Of a DNA stretch of 64,000 nt, positions 49,068 to 58,565 are shown in pieces (position 1 is the first letter of the stretch; every line of letters begins with the position of its first letter). The notes beneath the pieces are model-generated. The model was not told the DNA's origin. It made no database searches and saw only the letters and a list, made by a program, of their open reading frames with translations. The stretch spans positions 248,001 through 312,000 of the forward strand of contig NZ_JACSKH010000002.1 in assembly GCF_018617485.1 (NCBI RefSeq), given 5' to 3'. The DNA is from Exiguobacterium sp. s124. Lineage in GTDB: Bacteria > Bacillota > Bacilli > Exiguobacteriales > Exiguobacteriaceae. Made by a program: the position numbers and the translations under genes.

Positions 49068-49527
49068 CGGTTTTGACTAATTGATTGAAGGCGGAGCGGC
49101 TGAACGATTGCTGGATCTCCACTTTCTTCTCGAAGAAGGCTGGCTTCAAATTCGACGTGGCGACTCCTTCTTGAATAAGCGAGTCGAGCACTTGTTTTGT
49201 CGCATCTTGTTTTGGATTCAACATGAGTCCTTCGGCGACGAACGTATGATGATCGCTCAAGGCTCGTTCACTCGTGAACGTCAAGGCGAGTGCGGCAGGC
49301 GCGTTCGTCGGGGACGTGATGACAGCTTCAGCGAGAATGAGGATTCGTTTGTTTAAGTAATGGTGAAGCGTGACGGCCGATTCGGTCGGGACGAGCATCT
49401 CGAGCAACCATTCTGAATCGTGCTCTTTCGAAATGATCAACCCATCGAGTAAATCGATTGGTAAGTTCAGTTCATTGCCGTACTCGTCTTGAACGAGACG
49501 GACTTGGACGAGGCGAAACGTTTTCAT
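49054..49527 (-). CDS. YwpF-like family protein
   Basis: A 157-residue soluble protein starting MKTFRLVQVRLVQD, with the family-typical IDLLDGLIISKEHDSEWLLEML block near residue 20 and a C-terminal part rich in polar residues. YwpF-like proteins of Bacillales have no known function. ATG 49527 has AAAGGAA upstream; an in-frame extension to 49569 has no ribosome site. Single gene. Confidence 0.72.
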   Translation of the reverse strand: MKTFRLVQVRLVQDEYGNELNLPIDLLDGLIISKEHDSEWLLEMLVPTESAVTLHHYLNKRILILAEAVITSPTNAPAALALTFTSERALSDHHTFVAEGLMLNPKQDATKQVLDSLIQEGVATSNLKPAFFEKKVEIQQSFSRSAFNQLVKTGSFE

Positions 49528-49641
49528 AGGATCGTTCCTTTCCGCGTTTTCTTTAGACCATCTTAACATAGTCTGACGAATAGAATGTGTTAAGATAACG
49601 GGGAAGAAATAGAAAAAATAGAGAGTGAGGGAGGCATCAAG

Positions 49642-49944
49642 ATGAGTTGGGTTGTTGGCGTAATCGGGTATGTGACGATTCTCGCGATCGTCTACTATGG
49701 TGTCCTTTTCTTCAAAGTGAAACGGGAGCGGAGTCGGGCCGGCTATCGAATCTTTCTTTTGCTTGCCGGACTATTTTTAGTCAGTGGGAGCGATTATATC
49801 ATTGCACTGTTCCAAGGGGACACCGAAGCGACGTTTTGGCAACGAACCGTCTATTTTGTCTTGATATTGCTCTCTTTGTCGATGGCGCTTTACTTTCGGA
49901 GAAAAGAAGATCAAAGCCAAGCAGGCGAGATGACGATGGTATAA
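49642..49944 (+). CDS. Hypothetical small membrane protein
   Basis: A 100-residue protein with three hydrophobic helices (about 4-24, 35-52, 66-85) and charged C-terminal RRKEDQSQ. GGGAGG 7-8 bases upstream is a strong site and a perfect terminator follows. No family recognised. Confidence 0.62.
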   Translation: MSWVVGVIGYVTILAIVYYGVLFFKVKRERSRAGYRIFLLLAGLFLVSGSDYIIALFQGDTEATFWQRTVYFVLILLSLSMALYFRRKEDQSQAGEMTMV

Positions 49945-49946
49945 GC

Positions 49947-49983
49947 AAACGGTTGTGGGAAATACACCCACAACCGTTTTTTA
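49947..49983. terminator. Bidirectional intrinsic terminator
   Basis: AAACGGTTGTGGG pairs perfectly with CCCACAACCGTTT, T-run after, between the small membrane protein and pncB. Confidence 0.93.
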
Positions 49984-51426
49984 TTTTGGTACTCGCGTTT
50001 TGCGAATCATATCGAGTTTTAAATCCCAGAGCGGTTTACTGAATGTCACGGAGTACACTTCCGGTAAGCGAAGGCGTTTATACTCTTCCCAGAGTCCGTT
50101 CATCTGTTCGTGATGGTATGCTCGGATCTCGGTCGTGCTTGGAAGGTCGTAAACCCGTTTTCCGTCAAGGAAAATCGGTTGTAACAAGCGTTTGACGTTG
50201 AAGTTGCGCGTCTTGATTTTGAAGGCAGGATCGCGAACGTCGATCAAGTCGATTTCGGTATACGATTCGACCGGTTCGTCGGCAAGGGCGATATAGTCGC
50301 CTTTGAACTTTTTCGTTTCTTTGTCGATGATGCGGTACAACTCTTTTTTATGAGGAGTTGTCGTTTTCACTTTAGAAGAAGAGACTTTGATGACCGGTTT
50401 TAATTCCCCGGATTCATCCTCACGAGCGACGAGTTTATACACCATTCCGAGTGCCGGTTGCTCGTAAGCCGTGATTCCACGTGTCCCGACGAGGAACGTA
50501 TCGGCTTCTGCCCCTTGCATGCGTAAGTCTTGAATGACGTACTCGTCCAAATCACCAGAGACGACGATTTTTACGTAGTCAAGACCTGCCTCATTCAACG
50601 CTTTGCGAGCGCGTTTTGACAGATAGGCGAGGTCACCAGAGTCGAGTCGGACAGACTTGAGGCGGTGTCCTTTTGCTTCGAGCTCTTTCGCAACCGTAAT
50701 CGCGTTTGGAAGACCGGATTTCAGTGTGTCGTACGTATCGATTAGAAGACTCGTGTTATCTGGGTACATCTCGGCGAACGAACGGAATGCGCTCAATTCA
50801 TCATCATGGAACTGAATGTCCGCATGTTCCATCGTTCCTCCTGTCGGCACGTCGAAATCGCGTCCTGCAGAAACGAGGCTCGTCACATCGAAACCAGCGA
50901 TATAAGCAGCGCGTGTCCCGTAATAGGCGGCATCGATACCTTGTGCGCGACGAGCTCCCCCTTCAAGGAGTGTCTCGTTCGGAGCAGCCTGACGAATGCG
51001 GGCATACTTCGTGGCGATGAGTGATTCGTGGTTCGCGATGTTGAGTAGCGCTGTCTGGAACAGTTTTGCTTCAAAGATGGTCGATTCAATCCGGACGACT
51101 TGTTCGTGCGGGAAGATGACTTCTCCTTCACGGACACTATATAGTGAACCAGTGAACTTAAAGTTTCGTAACACATCTTCAAATTCATCTTCGAAACCGA
51201 GTTGCGCTTTTAAATACGTGATGTCTTCTTCTGTGAACGAAACGTTCTCCAGATAGTGGACGATGTTTTCAAGTCCGGCGAAGACGACATAGCCACCGCT
51301 GAAGGGATTCGAGCGGTAGTAAAGGTCAAAGACGACCTTTTCGTTATGACGACCTTGTTTCCAGTAGATATACATCCAACGTGGGAGGTAAAGGTCTGTG
51401 TGAAGTGCTAAATTGCGATGTAACAT
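49981..51426 (-). CDS. pncB: Nicotinate phosphoribosyltransferase
   Basis: Joins nicotinate and PRPP (with ATP) to nicotinate mononucleotide, the entry of the Preiss-Handler NAD salvage path. 481 residues: [11 protein letters not shown] near the start, the [11 protein letters not shown] region near 105, [11 protein letters not shown] near 160, [12 protein letters not shown] near 200 (substrate site), then [11 protein letters not shown] and [14 protein letters not shown] 51426 has AGAAAGGA upstream. The open frame beyond it, to 51576, overlaps pncA and is not coding. It follows pncA by 22 bp in one operon: the amidase makes the substrate used here. Confidence 0.94.
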   Translation of the reverse strand: MLHRNLALHTDLYLPRWMYIYWKQGRHNEKVVFDLYYRSNPFSGGYVVFAGLENIVHYLENVSFTEEDITYLKAQLGFEDEFEDVLRNFKFTGSLYSVREGEVIFPHEQVVRIESTIFEAKLFQTALLNIANHESLIATKYARIRQAAPNETLLEGGARRAQGIDAAYYGTRAAYIAGFDVTSLVSAGRDFDVPTGGTMEHADIQFHDDELSAFRSFAEMYPDNTSLLIDTYDTLKSGLPNAITVAKELEAKGHRLKSVRLDSGDLAYLSKRARKALNEAGLDYVKIVVSGDLDEYVIQDLRMQGAEADTFLVGTRGITAYEQPALGMVYKLVAREDESGELKPVIKVSSSKVKTTTPHKKELYRIIDKETKKFKGDYIALADEPVESYTEIDLIDVRDPAFKIKTRNFNVKRLLQPIFLDGKRVYDLPSTTEIRAYHHEQMNGLWEEYKRLRLPEVYSVTFSKPLWDLKLDMIRKTRVPK

Positions 51427-51448
51427 ATGTTTTCCTTTCTGTTTTACG

Positions 51449-51982
51449 TCACTTTCCGACGACGGTCGCACCGAGAGTCGTGACGAAATGTTCGAGCGCC
51501 CATTCGTGACCGACCGGATTGAAGCTTTGAACGGCATCGGCGTGGACGACGATTTGATAACCGAGGTTGTAGGCATCTACGGCTGTATGGAGCACACAAA
51601 TGTCCGTACAGACTCCGACGAGATGAACTTCTGTAATCCCACGTTCCCGAAGACGAAGGTCAAGGTCAGTCCCGGCAAACGCGCTATATCGTGTTTTGTC
51701 GATCCAATGGTCCGCCGTTTTAGATGCTTCTTTCACGGAGCCATACAATTCACGACCTTCCGTCCCACGAATGTTGTGAGGCGGGAATAATGTCGTCTCA
51801 GGATGGAACGTGTCTCCTGCATCATGGACATCGTTCGCGATGACGACATAATCCTCAGTCGAAAACGTTTCGATCAACTCGACAATCCGCTCTTCAATCT
51901 CTTGCCCAGGTTTCCCACAAGTCAAACGACCGGTGTCTGCGATAAAATCAAATGTATAATCAATAACAATCAATGCGCGCAT
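51449..51982 (-). CDS. pncA: Nicotinamidase
   Basis: Cysteine hydrolase that deamidates nicotinamide to nicotinate. 177 residues. The catalytic triad is visible: Asp in IVIDYTFDF near residue 8, Lys in IDKTRYSAF near 98 and Cys in VCTDICVLHTA near 130; the metal site is in NDVHDAGDTFHPE near 50. ATG 51982 has AGAGGAG upstream; the extension to 52024 is dropped. First gene of the pncA-pncB operon; divergent from phhB. Confidence 0.94.
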   Translation of the reverse strand: MRALIVIDYTFDFIADTGRLTCGKPGQEIEERIVELIETFSTEDYVVIANDVHDAGDTFHPETTLFPPHNIRGTEGRELYGSVKEASKTADHWIDKTRYSAFAGTDLDLRLRERGITEVHLVGVCTDICVLHTAVDAYNLGYQIVVHADAVQSFNPVGHEWALEHFVTTLGATVVGK

Positions 51983-52120
51983 AGGAGATGCTCCTCTCTC
52001 GTAATCAAAATGATGGCTATCCACCTCATTCTAAATCATTATACATCATGCGCGGAAGATTATTTTTCTGCGGTTTGGGTAGATTAAGACAGTAGACTGT
52101 AGGGAAAGGGGATTGTGACG

Positions 52121-52396
52121 ATGGTTTTATCACAAAGTGAATTGACAGATGAACTATCACGGTTAAACGGTTGGGAAGAAGTGAACGGGGAAATTCAAAA
52201 GACGTATCGGCTCGAGACGTTCCCTGAAGCCATCCAGTTCGTCCATCTGGTGGCGGATTTGGCTGAATCGCTTGATCATCACCCGAACATCTTGATTGAA
52301 TATCGAAATGTGACATTGACCGTATCGACCCATGATGAAGGGGGCATTACGGAGAAAGACATCACACTTGCGAAAGGGTGTGAGGAACTTGTCTAA
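52121..52396 (+). CDS. phhB: 4a-hydroxytetrahydrobiopterin dehydratase
   Basis: Dehydrates the 4a-hydroxypterin made by aromatic amino acid hydroxylases, so the cofactor can be reduced again. 91 residues. The active-site pattern DHHPNI then EYRNVTLTVSTHD and a final ITEKD contains the three His and the Asp of the family. It belongs with the phenylalanine hydroxylase at the start of the window, although 51 kb away. AAGGGGA 8 bases before ATG 52121. Its end overlaps the next gene's likely start by 8 bp. Confidence 0.92.
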   Translation: MVLSQSELTDELSRLNGWEEVNGEIQKTYRLETFPEAIQFVHLVADLAESLDHHPNILIEYRNVTLTVSTHDEGGITEKDITLAKGCEELV

Positions 52397-52871
52397 ACTA
52401 TATATGACGTTTGCGTCAGGTAGTGTGGCGGAGCGCCTCCGGAAAGAGCCGGGTGTGATCGCTGCGAATGGTCACGAAACGATTCTACTCGCAGAAGGAG
52501 AGAAATCTCCGTTTAAAAGTGGCAAGGTGTTTGAAATCGAAGAGGCATCCGGTGAATTCGTAAAAAAAGGAAACATTTTATATGCGAACGTGCCGACGGA
52601 TGAAAATGCCCGTTCTCTTCTGTTTCATCAGTTGTTGACGGAAAAGGCGCCGCTTGGTGTCGGGCATGATGGATTTTCGGCTTACCGACTAGGTGTCGAC
52701 CCAGACGACAATCATGCGGTCTTGTTTATTCAATTCACGTCTGGTGGGAAACACTTCCGAGATACAGCGGACTATGCGGTACTTGAAGACCGCCTAAAAC
52801 GGGCGGTCGAACAGCGAGGGGCAGGTCCTGTCATAAAACACTATGTCGTCACTGAGTCAGATAATCTATAA
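52389..52871 (+). CDS. ABM-fold protein, HmoB/TRAP-like
   Basis: A 160-residue soluble protein. The arrangement KLYMTFASGS start, HETILLAEGE, a F-x-V/I-x-E-x-G-EF stretch and a late FSAYRLG-DP block resembles dimeric alpha/beta-barrel (antibiotic biosynthesis monooxygenase) proteins such as HmoB and the staphylococcal TRAP protein; a heme-degrading role is possible but no diagnostic Asn/His-Trp set is clear. The start is uncertain: TTG 52389 has AAAGGG 10 bases upstream and overlaps phhB; ATG 52404 lacks a site. Confidence 0.5.
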   Translation: MSKLYMTFASGSVAERLRKEPGVIAANGHETILLAEGEKSPFKSGKVFEIEEASGEFVKKGNILYANVPTDENARSLLFHQLLTEKAPLGVGHDGFSAYRLGVDPDDNHAVLFIQFTSGGKHFRDTADYAVLEDRLKRAVEQRGAGPVIKHYVVTESDNL

Positions 52872-52904
52872 TAAAAGATAACGTCATGTTAGGGGAGGAT
52901 TTTT

Positions 52905-53222
52905 ATGAACAAGAATTATTTCTGGTTGGGGATGGCTGCGGGTGCAGTAATCGGCGCAGCAGCATCACTTCTCCATAGCGAAACACGCGATCAACAAGTG
53001 AGACAACTGAAAGGCATGAAGTCGAAGTTGAAGTCATCGAACGCATCGACAGAAGCACACGCGGTTGGTCTTCAAGCGTCATCGAAAGGGAACTTGAAAG
53101 ACCGTGTCATGGAATGGAAGTCGCTTTACGAAGAAAACCAAGATACGATTCAAAACCTCGTCGAAGACGTGAAAGACTTAGTCGACGCGCTTCAAGAGGC
53201 TCGTCATAAAAATCAAATCTAA
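52905..53222 (+). CDS. YtxH-like protein
   Basis: A 105-residue protein with one N-terminal membrane segment (FWLGMAAGAVIGAAASLL, residues about 5-22) followed by a charged, helical tail (VEDVKDLVDALQEA). This is the plan of the YtxH/general-stress membrane proteins of Bacillales. AGGGGAGG upstream; a TATAAT at 52867-52872 in the end of the previous gene may be its own -10, but no -35 is clear. Terminator follows. Confidence 0.72.
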   Translation: MNKNYFWLGMAAGAVIGAAASLLHSETRDQQVRQLKGMKSKLKSSNASTEAHAVGLQASSKGNLKDRVMEWKSLYEENQDTIQNLVEDVKDLVDALQEARHKNQI

Positions 53223-53228
53223 TCACAC

Positions 53229-53258
53229 GCCTGATGCTTACGCATCGGGCTTTTTTTA
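53229..53258 (+). terminator. Intrinsic terminator
   Basis: GCCTGATGC pairs with GCATCGGGC (one G-U) followed by seven T's. Confidence 0.9.
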
Positions 53259-53308
53259 TGCGCATCAAACCCTTGAAACAAAAGCGATGGTGAAGATAAT
53301 CTGCCTTT

Positions 53309-53346
53309 TATGAATAAAAATACAATTGACAGAATAAATATACATA
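53309..53346 (+). promoter_or_regulatory. Tandem ARG boxes (ArgR/AhrC operator) of the arginine operon
   Basis: TATGAATAAAAATACAAT (53309-53326) and ACAGAATAAATATACATA (53329-53346) each match the consensus TNTGAATWWWWATTCANW with one and about three mismatches. Their centres are 20 bp apart, two helical turns, as expected for hexameric ArgR. A TTGACA at 53326-53331 lies between them; no clear -10 is found at 17 bases. Confidence 0.75.
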
Positions 53347-53383
53347 TAGTTCAATCATTTTATTCTTTAGAGGAGGTAGGAAG

Positions 53384-54409
53384 ATGATTACGTGTGGCAT
53401 CGTCGGCGTAACAGGTTATGCCGGGTTGGAGTTGTTGAAGCTGGTCGAACAACATCCGACTATCCATTTAGAAAAAGCAATCAGCGATTCGCGCGCCGGA
53501 ATGACCTTATCGGAACTGTATCCGTGGTTGCAGACAGGTGCACAACAACTTGAGCCGTTTCAAGCGGATGCCCTGGTTGGAATCGATGTATTGTTTCTTG
53601 CGACACCGAGCGGCGTGTCCGCTGATTATATACGACAGTTGGAATGTTTTGACGGGGTGGTCATCGATTTGAGTGGGGACTTGCGATTACCATCCAACTT
53701 ATACGAAACGTGGTACGGGAAACCGCCTGTAGCGGCTTTCATTCAAACAGAGGCCGTCTACGGCTTGACCGAGTGGAGTCGAGACAAGCTCTTGACCGCG
53801 AAATGGATTTCAAATCCCGGTTGTTACGCGACAGCCGTCTCGCTCGCCTTAGTACCGTTTGTTCAACATGACTGGATCGACCCGACGAATATCATCGTCT
53901 CTGCCTGTTCAGGAATTACGGGTGCCGGAAAGGGATTGAGTGAAAAGACGCATCACGCTAAATCGAATGAGAACGTGCAACTCTATAAAATTCATACGCA
54001 TCAACACATCCCGGAAATCGAGCAAACGTTGAACACATGGAGTGGAACGAAAGCAACCGTCTCGATGTCGACACACTTACTCCCCATCAACCGAGGAATC
54101 ATGGCGACGATCACGGTTCAACCGAACGATGACGTTTCAGAAGATGAGTGGGTACATCGTCTTCAGAACGTATATGGAGACGAACCATTCATCCGCGTGC
54201 AGCAAGGTGAACCTGAAATCAAGTCAGTTGTCGGTTCGAATTACTGCAATCTCTGGGTGTACAAAGAAGAACGGACGAATCGCCTGACCATTGTCTCGGT
54301 CATCGACAATATGCAAAAAGGAGCAGCCGGACAAGCGTTACAAAATGCGAACGTTCGATTCGGGTTAGAAGAAACACTCGGACTGTTGAGTCAACCACAA
54401 TACATTTAG
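53384..54409 (+). CDS. argC: N-acetyl-gamma-glutamyl-phosphate reductase
   Basis: Third step of arginine synthesis: NADPH reduction of N-acetylglutamyl phosphate to the semialdehyde. 341 residues. Nucleotide motif GVTGYAGLELL near residue 8, catalytic Cys in SNPGCYATA near 148, and the conserved GITGAGKG and KIHTHQHIPEIEQ blocks. AGAGGAGG upstream. First gene of argC-J-B-D-carA-carB-argF; argJ starts 11 bp later. Controlled by the tandem ARG boxes upstream. Confidence 0.95.
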   Translation: MITCGIVGVTGYAGLELLKLVEQHPTIHLEKAISDSRAGMTLSELYPWLQTGAQQLEPFQADALVGIDVLFLATPSGVSADYIRQLECFDGVVIDLSGDLRLPSNLYETWYGKPPVAAFIQTEAVYGLTEWSRDKLLTAKWISNPGCYATAVSLALVPFVQHDWIDPTNIIVSACSGITGAGKGLSEKTHHAKSNENVQLYKIHTHQHIPEIEQTLNTWSGTKATVSMSTHLLPINRGIMATITVQPNDDVSEDEWVHRLQNVYGDEPFIRVQQGEPEIKSVVGSNYCNLWVYKEERTNRLTIVSVIDNMQKGAAGQALQNANVRFGLEETLGLLSQPQYI

Positions 54410-54420
54410 GAGGATGAAGC

Positions 54421-55638
54421 ATGATCGATATCATGGCGACCCAAAAGCCGGTCATCGTATCACCGAAAGGATTTCAAGCGTGTGGGATCCATGCGGGATT
54501 AAAACGAAAGCGTAAAGATTTGGCGTTACTCGTCTGTGAACGACCAGCGAGTACGGCAGCGGTCTATACGACCAACCACTTTCAAGCGGCACCGATTCAA
54601 GTGACAAAAGCATCTCTGACCGAATCAAATGGCTACCTTCGGGCCGTGTTGATCAATAGTGGTAACGCGAACGCGTGTACAGGCGAACAAGGATTGAAGG
54701 ATGCCTATGCGATGCGCGACGTGACAGCGACACAGTTAGGTGTGAAGCCGGAGGAGGTGGCAATCGCCTCAACAGGCGTCATCGGTCAACCGCTCCCGAT
54801 GATTCCGCTCATAAACGGAATCGGTCATCTGCAACCTACAACCGCATGGGAAGATGGGCAATCATTCGCCGAAGCGATTTTGACGACGGATACCGGAACG
54901 AAACAGACGGTCGTCCAGTACGGCGAAGGAGAAACGACCGTGACCATCGCGGGAGTCGCCAAAGGGTCGGGGATGATTCATCCGAATATGGCAACGATGC
55001 TCGGATTCGTCACGACGGATGCCGTCATCGCACCAGAGCTTTTGCAACAGACGCTAAAGCAAAGCGTCGACGCCTCATTTAACAACATCACGGTGGACGG
55101 AGACAGCTCGACGAACGATATGGTGCTCGTCATGGCGAGTGGGGCACTAGAAATGGAAGAAATCAAAGAGGGGACTTCAGCACATGATGCGTTCCAACAG
55201 GCATTGACAGAGGTTTGTTTAGAGCTTGCCAAAGCAATTGCGAAGGATGGAGAAGGGGCGACGAAGCTGATTGAAGTTCATGTCAATGGTGCAACATCCG
55301 ACCAAGAGGCTAGAACGATTGCCAAACAAATCGTCGGATCTTCCCTCGTGAAGACGGCGGTGTACGGCCAAGATGCCAACTGGGGAAGAATCATTGCCGC
55401 AATCGGTGCCGTTCCGTTCCCGGTGAATGTAACGGCGATCGATATTCAGATCGGTAGTCAGCTCGTCCTCCAAAACAGTACCCCCGTCTGGTTTGATGAG
55501 ACGTATGCGACAGAAGAAATGAGTCGGGACGTCGTCACGATCACGGTCGACTTACATGACGGGGAAGGGGCAGGTCAGGCATACGGATGTGACTTGACGT
55601 ATGACTACGTCAAAATCAATGCGAGTTACCGGACATGA
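54421..55638 (+). CDS. argJ: Bifunctional ornithine acetyltransferase / N-acetylglutamate synthase
   Basis: Moves the acetyl group from N-acetylornithine to glutamate (and may also use acetyl-CoA), closing the acetyl cycle. 405 residues. The self-cleavage and nucleophile Thr is in the GSGMIHPNMATMLGF stretch near residue 185-199, at the usual ATML site; STGVIG near 115 forms the oxyanion region. With argJ present no separate argA/argE is needed. AGGAGG upstream. The stop overlaps argB by 4 bp (ATGA). Confidence 0.95.
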   Translation: MIDIMATQKPVIVSPKGFQACGIHAGLKRKRKDLALLVCERPASTAAVYTTNHFQAAPIQVTKASLTESNGYLRAVLINSGNANACTGEQGLKDAYAMRDVTATQLGVKPEEVAIASTGVIGQPLPMIPLINGIGHLQPTTAWEDGQSFAEAILTTDTGTKQTVVQYGEGETTVTIAGVAKGSGMIHPNMATMLGFVTTDAVIAPELLQQTLKQSVDASFNNITVDGDSSTNDMVLVMASGALEMEEIKEGTSAHDAFQQALTEVCLELAKAIAKDGEGATKLIEVHVNGATSDQEARTIAKQIVGSSLVKTAVYGQDANWGRIIAAIGAVPFPVNVTAIDIQIGSQLVLQNSTPVWFDETYATEEMSRDVVTITVDLHDGEGAGQAYGCDLTYDYVKINASYRT

Positions 55639-56414
55639 AGAAGCGAAAAATCATCAAACTTGGAGGTAGCGTCTGGGATTCGATGGCGCCCGAGTATTTT
55701 GAGGAGTGGCGTAACTGGATGGAAGCCGGTCATGAACTGCTCATCGTTCACGGAGGGGGACCAAAACTATCGGCGTACTGCACGTCTCAACACATCGAGC
55801 CGACCTTTCAAGACGGTCGTCGCGTGACGACGGACGAGGTGTTGATTGGGGCTTGGCGAGTGTTGGCCGGGGAAATGCAGACGGATGTCGTGTCGACGCT
55901 GACACAACATGACATCGATGCGTTTGGCTTATCAGGTGTCGACGGAAGTGCGATTTGGGGTCATCCGATCGCCGGATTCGGGAAAGTCGGCGAGGTGACA
56001 GCGATTCGGAATGACGTATTCGAACGATTGATGGATTCCGGTCATGTACCGGTCGTGACGTCTGTGATTGCGAGCGCGAATGGACCGCTGAACTGTAACG
56101 GTGATGATTGTGCGGTGGCACTTGCCGTTTCGTTACAAGCGGATGAATTTGAACTGCTGACAGATGTGAACGGGATTCGCATTCATGGCGAATTCCAAAC
56201 GACGTTAAACGAACGGGATGCTCATGAGGCGATCGCGAACGGAGAAATCTATGGCGGGATGGTGCCGAAAGTAGAGGCGTTATTAGCAGCGGTGGCAGGT
56301 GGTGTCAAACAGGCCCGTATCCGGGATGGTCGTGACGCAACACTGGAAGGGACAAGATTATGGGAGGGGAACTATGAATTCGCTTTTACCGACATACGGA
56401 CCACGAACGATTGA
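55635..56414 (+). CDS. argB: Acetylglutamate kinase
   Basis: Phosphorylates N-acetylglutamate with ATP, the second step. 259 residues. KLGGSVWD at residue 8 (ATP-phosphate Lys), VHGGGPKLS near 39, SGVDGS near 95 and NCNGDDCAVALA near 155 are family marks. The short N-terminus lacks the arginine-sensing helix of feedback-inhibited kinases, so it is probably not inhibited by arginine, as in linear-type short enzymes; inference. It overlaps argD by 41 bp. Confidence 0.94.
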   Translation: MKKRKIIKLGGSVWDSMAPEYFEEWRNWMEAGHELLIVHGGGPKLSAYCTSQHIEPTFQDGRRVTTDEVLIGAWRVLAGEMQTDVVSTLTQHDIDAFGLSGVDGSAIWGHPIAGFGKVGEVTAIRNDVFERLMDSGHVPVVTSVIASANGPLNCNGDDCAVALAVSLQADEFELLTDVNGIRIHGEFQTTLNERDAHEAIANGEIYGGMVPKVEALLAAVAGGVKQARIRDGRDATLEGTRLWEGNYEFAFTDIRTTND

Positions 56415-57519
56415 GATTGCACAAGCGAGCGGGTCGTACGTGACGGACGTGTCTGGAAACACATACTTAGATTTTGTGATGGGGATTGCTGTGTGTGGGA
56501 CGGGACATCGCCATCCATACGTGCAACAAAAGATTGAAGAACAACTAAATCGGGTGTGGCATACATCAAACTTATATATGATATCCGGTCAACAGCGTGT
56601 AGCTGAGAAACTGACAAAAGGAACGCATCTCACACATGCCTTCTTTTGTAACAGTGGTACGGAAGCGAATGAGGCGGCCTTCAAGTTGGTGCGCAAGTGG
56701 ACGAAGAAGACGAAAATCGTCACATTCACCCAATCGTTCCATGGTCGTACGTTCGCGATGCTCGGGGCGACCGGTCAAGATAAAGTGAAGCAAGGATTCG
56801 GTCCGATGGTGAACGATTTCATACACGCACCATTCAACGACATGGAGGCGCTGAACTTAATCGATAAAGAAACTTCCGCTGTCTGGCTAGAGATCGTGCA
56901 AGGTGAAGGGGGTGTCGTCGTCGCGAATCAGTCGTGGTTACAGGCGCTGCAAGAAAAGGCAGACGAGTATGATGTGAAAATCGTCGTCGACGAAGTGCAG
57001 ACCGGCATCGCCCGTACTGGCACACGTTTTGCATTCGAGCAAACACCACTTCAACCACACATTGTCACGTTAGCGAAAGGACTGGGGAGTGGTATCCCGG
57101 TTGGCGCGATGTTGACGACGACGGAAGCGACGGAAATCTTTGGACCCGGGAGTCACGGATCGACGTTCGGCGGAAACCCGCTAGCGATGGCGGCGGCGGA
57201 AGCGACGCTCGATATTCTCTTCACACCAACGTCCCTTCAACATGTCAAAGACATGGGAGATTACTTGAAGAAAGGACTCACCCAATTCGTGGACGGGGAA
57301 CGTTTCATAGAAGTGAGAGGGCTCGGACTGATGGTCGGACTTGTTTCATCAGAACCGGTAGCCGAATGGGTCACACAATTGGCAGAGACGGGGTTACTAG
57401 TCGTGATGGCGGGTCCCCATGTCATTCGCTTCCTGCCCTCATTACGAGTCACGAAATCTGAAATCAACGAAGCATTGATGAAACTTGAACAAATCTTACA
57501 GAAGGAGGGCGTCGTATGA
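56374..57519 (+). CDS. argD: Acetylornithine aminotransferase
   Basis: PLP enzyme making N-acetylornithine from the semialdehyde with glutamate. 381 residues. Marks: GIAVCGTGHRHP near 30, NSGTEANEAAFKLVRK near 95, DEVQTGIARTG near 208 and the PLP Lys in LAKGLGSGIPVGAM near 235. ATG 56374, with GGGAGGGG upstream, lies inside the end of argB; a longer in-frame start at 56299 would add 25 non-family residues. The stop overlaps carA by 4 bp. Confidence 0.95.
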   Translation: MNSLLPTYGPRTIEIAQASGSYVTDVSGNTYLDFVMGIAVCGTGHRHPYVQQKIEEQLNRVWHTSNLYMISGQQRVAEKLTKGTHLTHAFFCNSGTEANEAAFKLVRKWTKKTKIVTFTQSFHGRTFAMLGATGQDKVKQGFGPMVNDFIHAPFNDMEALNLIDKETSAVWLEIVQGEGGVVVANQSWLQALQEKADEYDVKIVVDEVQTGIARTGTRFAFEQTPLQPHIVTLAKGLGSGIPVGAMLTTTEATEIFGPGSHGSTFGGNPLAMAAAEATLDILFTPTSLQHVKDMGDYLKKGLTQFVDGERFIEVRGLGLMVGLVSSEPVAEWVTQLAETGLLVVMAGPHVIRFLPSLRVTKSEINEALMKLEQILQKEGVV

Positions 57520-58565
57520 ACGGAAACATCAGCTTATTGAACGGAATGCAGTTAACAGGAACTTGGGAGACGAGTGCACGACATGCGAGTGGCGAGGTCG
57601 TGTTCTTCACCGGGATGACAGGCTATCAAGAAGTGTTGACCGACCCGTCATACGCAGGACAAATCATCGCTTTCACCTATCCGCTGATCGGACAATATGG
57701 ACTGGAATTAGACGGGAACGAAAGTGCTCACATTCAAGTGGCCGGCGTCCTCGTTCAAACATTGGCGGATCATGGAGGGCGTCCCGAATTGAAGGATTGG
57801 TTAGAAAAGGAAGGAATCCCGGTACTATCACAAGTCGATGTGCGTGCCCTCGTCCACGTGTTGCGTGAAGAAGGAGATCAATTTGGGGTGATGTCTCATG
57901 AAATGGAATCCAACGATCCGCAACCACTCCATCAGCTGACAGAGCGTGTCACGACGACGTCAATCGTTCATGAGGGAAACGGTGAGAAAGGGCATGTTGT
58001 CTGTTTAGATTTTGGGGTGAAGGCGTCGATGGTCGGGGAAATCGTGAAACGTGGATATCGCGTGACGAGTGTCCCATATGATTCTCCCAAAGATGTCGTG
58101 GATGCGTTGCGACCGGATGCGATCTTAGTATCGAACGGGCCAGGGGACCCGCGAGACCATCTCGGACGGATTGAGGTCATTCGGGAATTAGCGCTATCGC
58201 ATCCGACGCTCGGAATTTGCATGGGGCATCAACTGCTCGCGCTCGCATTCGGGTGCAACATTGAAAAGCAAACATATGGACACCGGGGCTCGAATCACCC
58301 GGTTCGAAACGTCAAGACGAACGAAGTGTGGATGACGTCACAAAACCATGGATATGTGGTCGAGCGGACGAGTATCGAACAAAGCCCGCTTGAGTTGCTC
58401 TATGAGAATGTGAATGACCACTCGGTCGAAGGGCTGGTGCATCCGAATGGAACAATCTTCACGACACAGTTTCATCCTGAAGCGAGTCCAGGACCAACTG
58501 ACGCACAATCTGTCTTCGACCGCTTTGACGAAATGATTCAGCAAGGAGTGAACGTGTATGCATAA
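57516..58565 (+). CDS. carA: Carbamoyl-phosphate synthase, small (glutaminase) subunit
   Basis: Releases ammonia from glutamine for the large subunit. 349 residues. The N-terminal domain has VFFTGMTGYQEVLTDPSY near 30; the class I amidotransferase has its nucleophile Cys in GICMGHQLLALAFG near 235 and catalytic His in FHPEASPGP near 319. Its place within the arginine operon marks it as the arginine-specific enzyme of Bacillales (a pyrimidine-specific pair is expected elsewhere). It overlaps carB by 8 bp. Confidence 0.95.
   Translation: MNGNISLLNGMQLTGTWETSARHASGEVVFFTGMTGYQEVLTDPSYAGQIIAFTYPLIGQYGLELDGNESAHIQVAGVLVQTLADHGGRPELKDWLEKEGIPVLSQVDVRALVHVLREEGDQFGVMSHEMESNDPQPLHQLTERVTTTSIVHEGNGEKGHVVCLDFGVKASMVGEIVKRGYRVTSVPYDSPKDVVDALRPDAILVSNGPGDPRDHLGRIEVIRELALSHPTLGICMGHQLLALAFGCNIEKQTYGHRGSNHPVRNVKTNEVWMTSQNHGYVVERTSIEQSPLELLYENVNDHSVEGLVHPNGTIFTTQFHPEASPGPTDAQSVFDRFDEMIQQGVNVYA

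Noticed and set aside
51427-51576. 50-residue N-terminal extension of pncB
   Set aside because: It is an out-of-frame reading of the end of pncA; family sequence starts at 51426 after AGAAAGGA.
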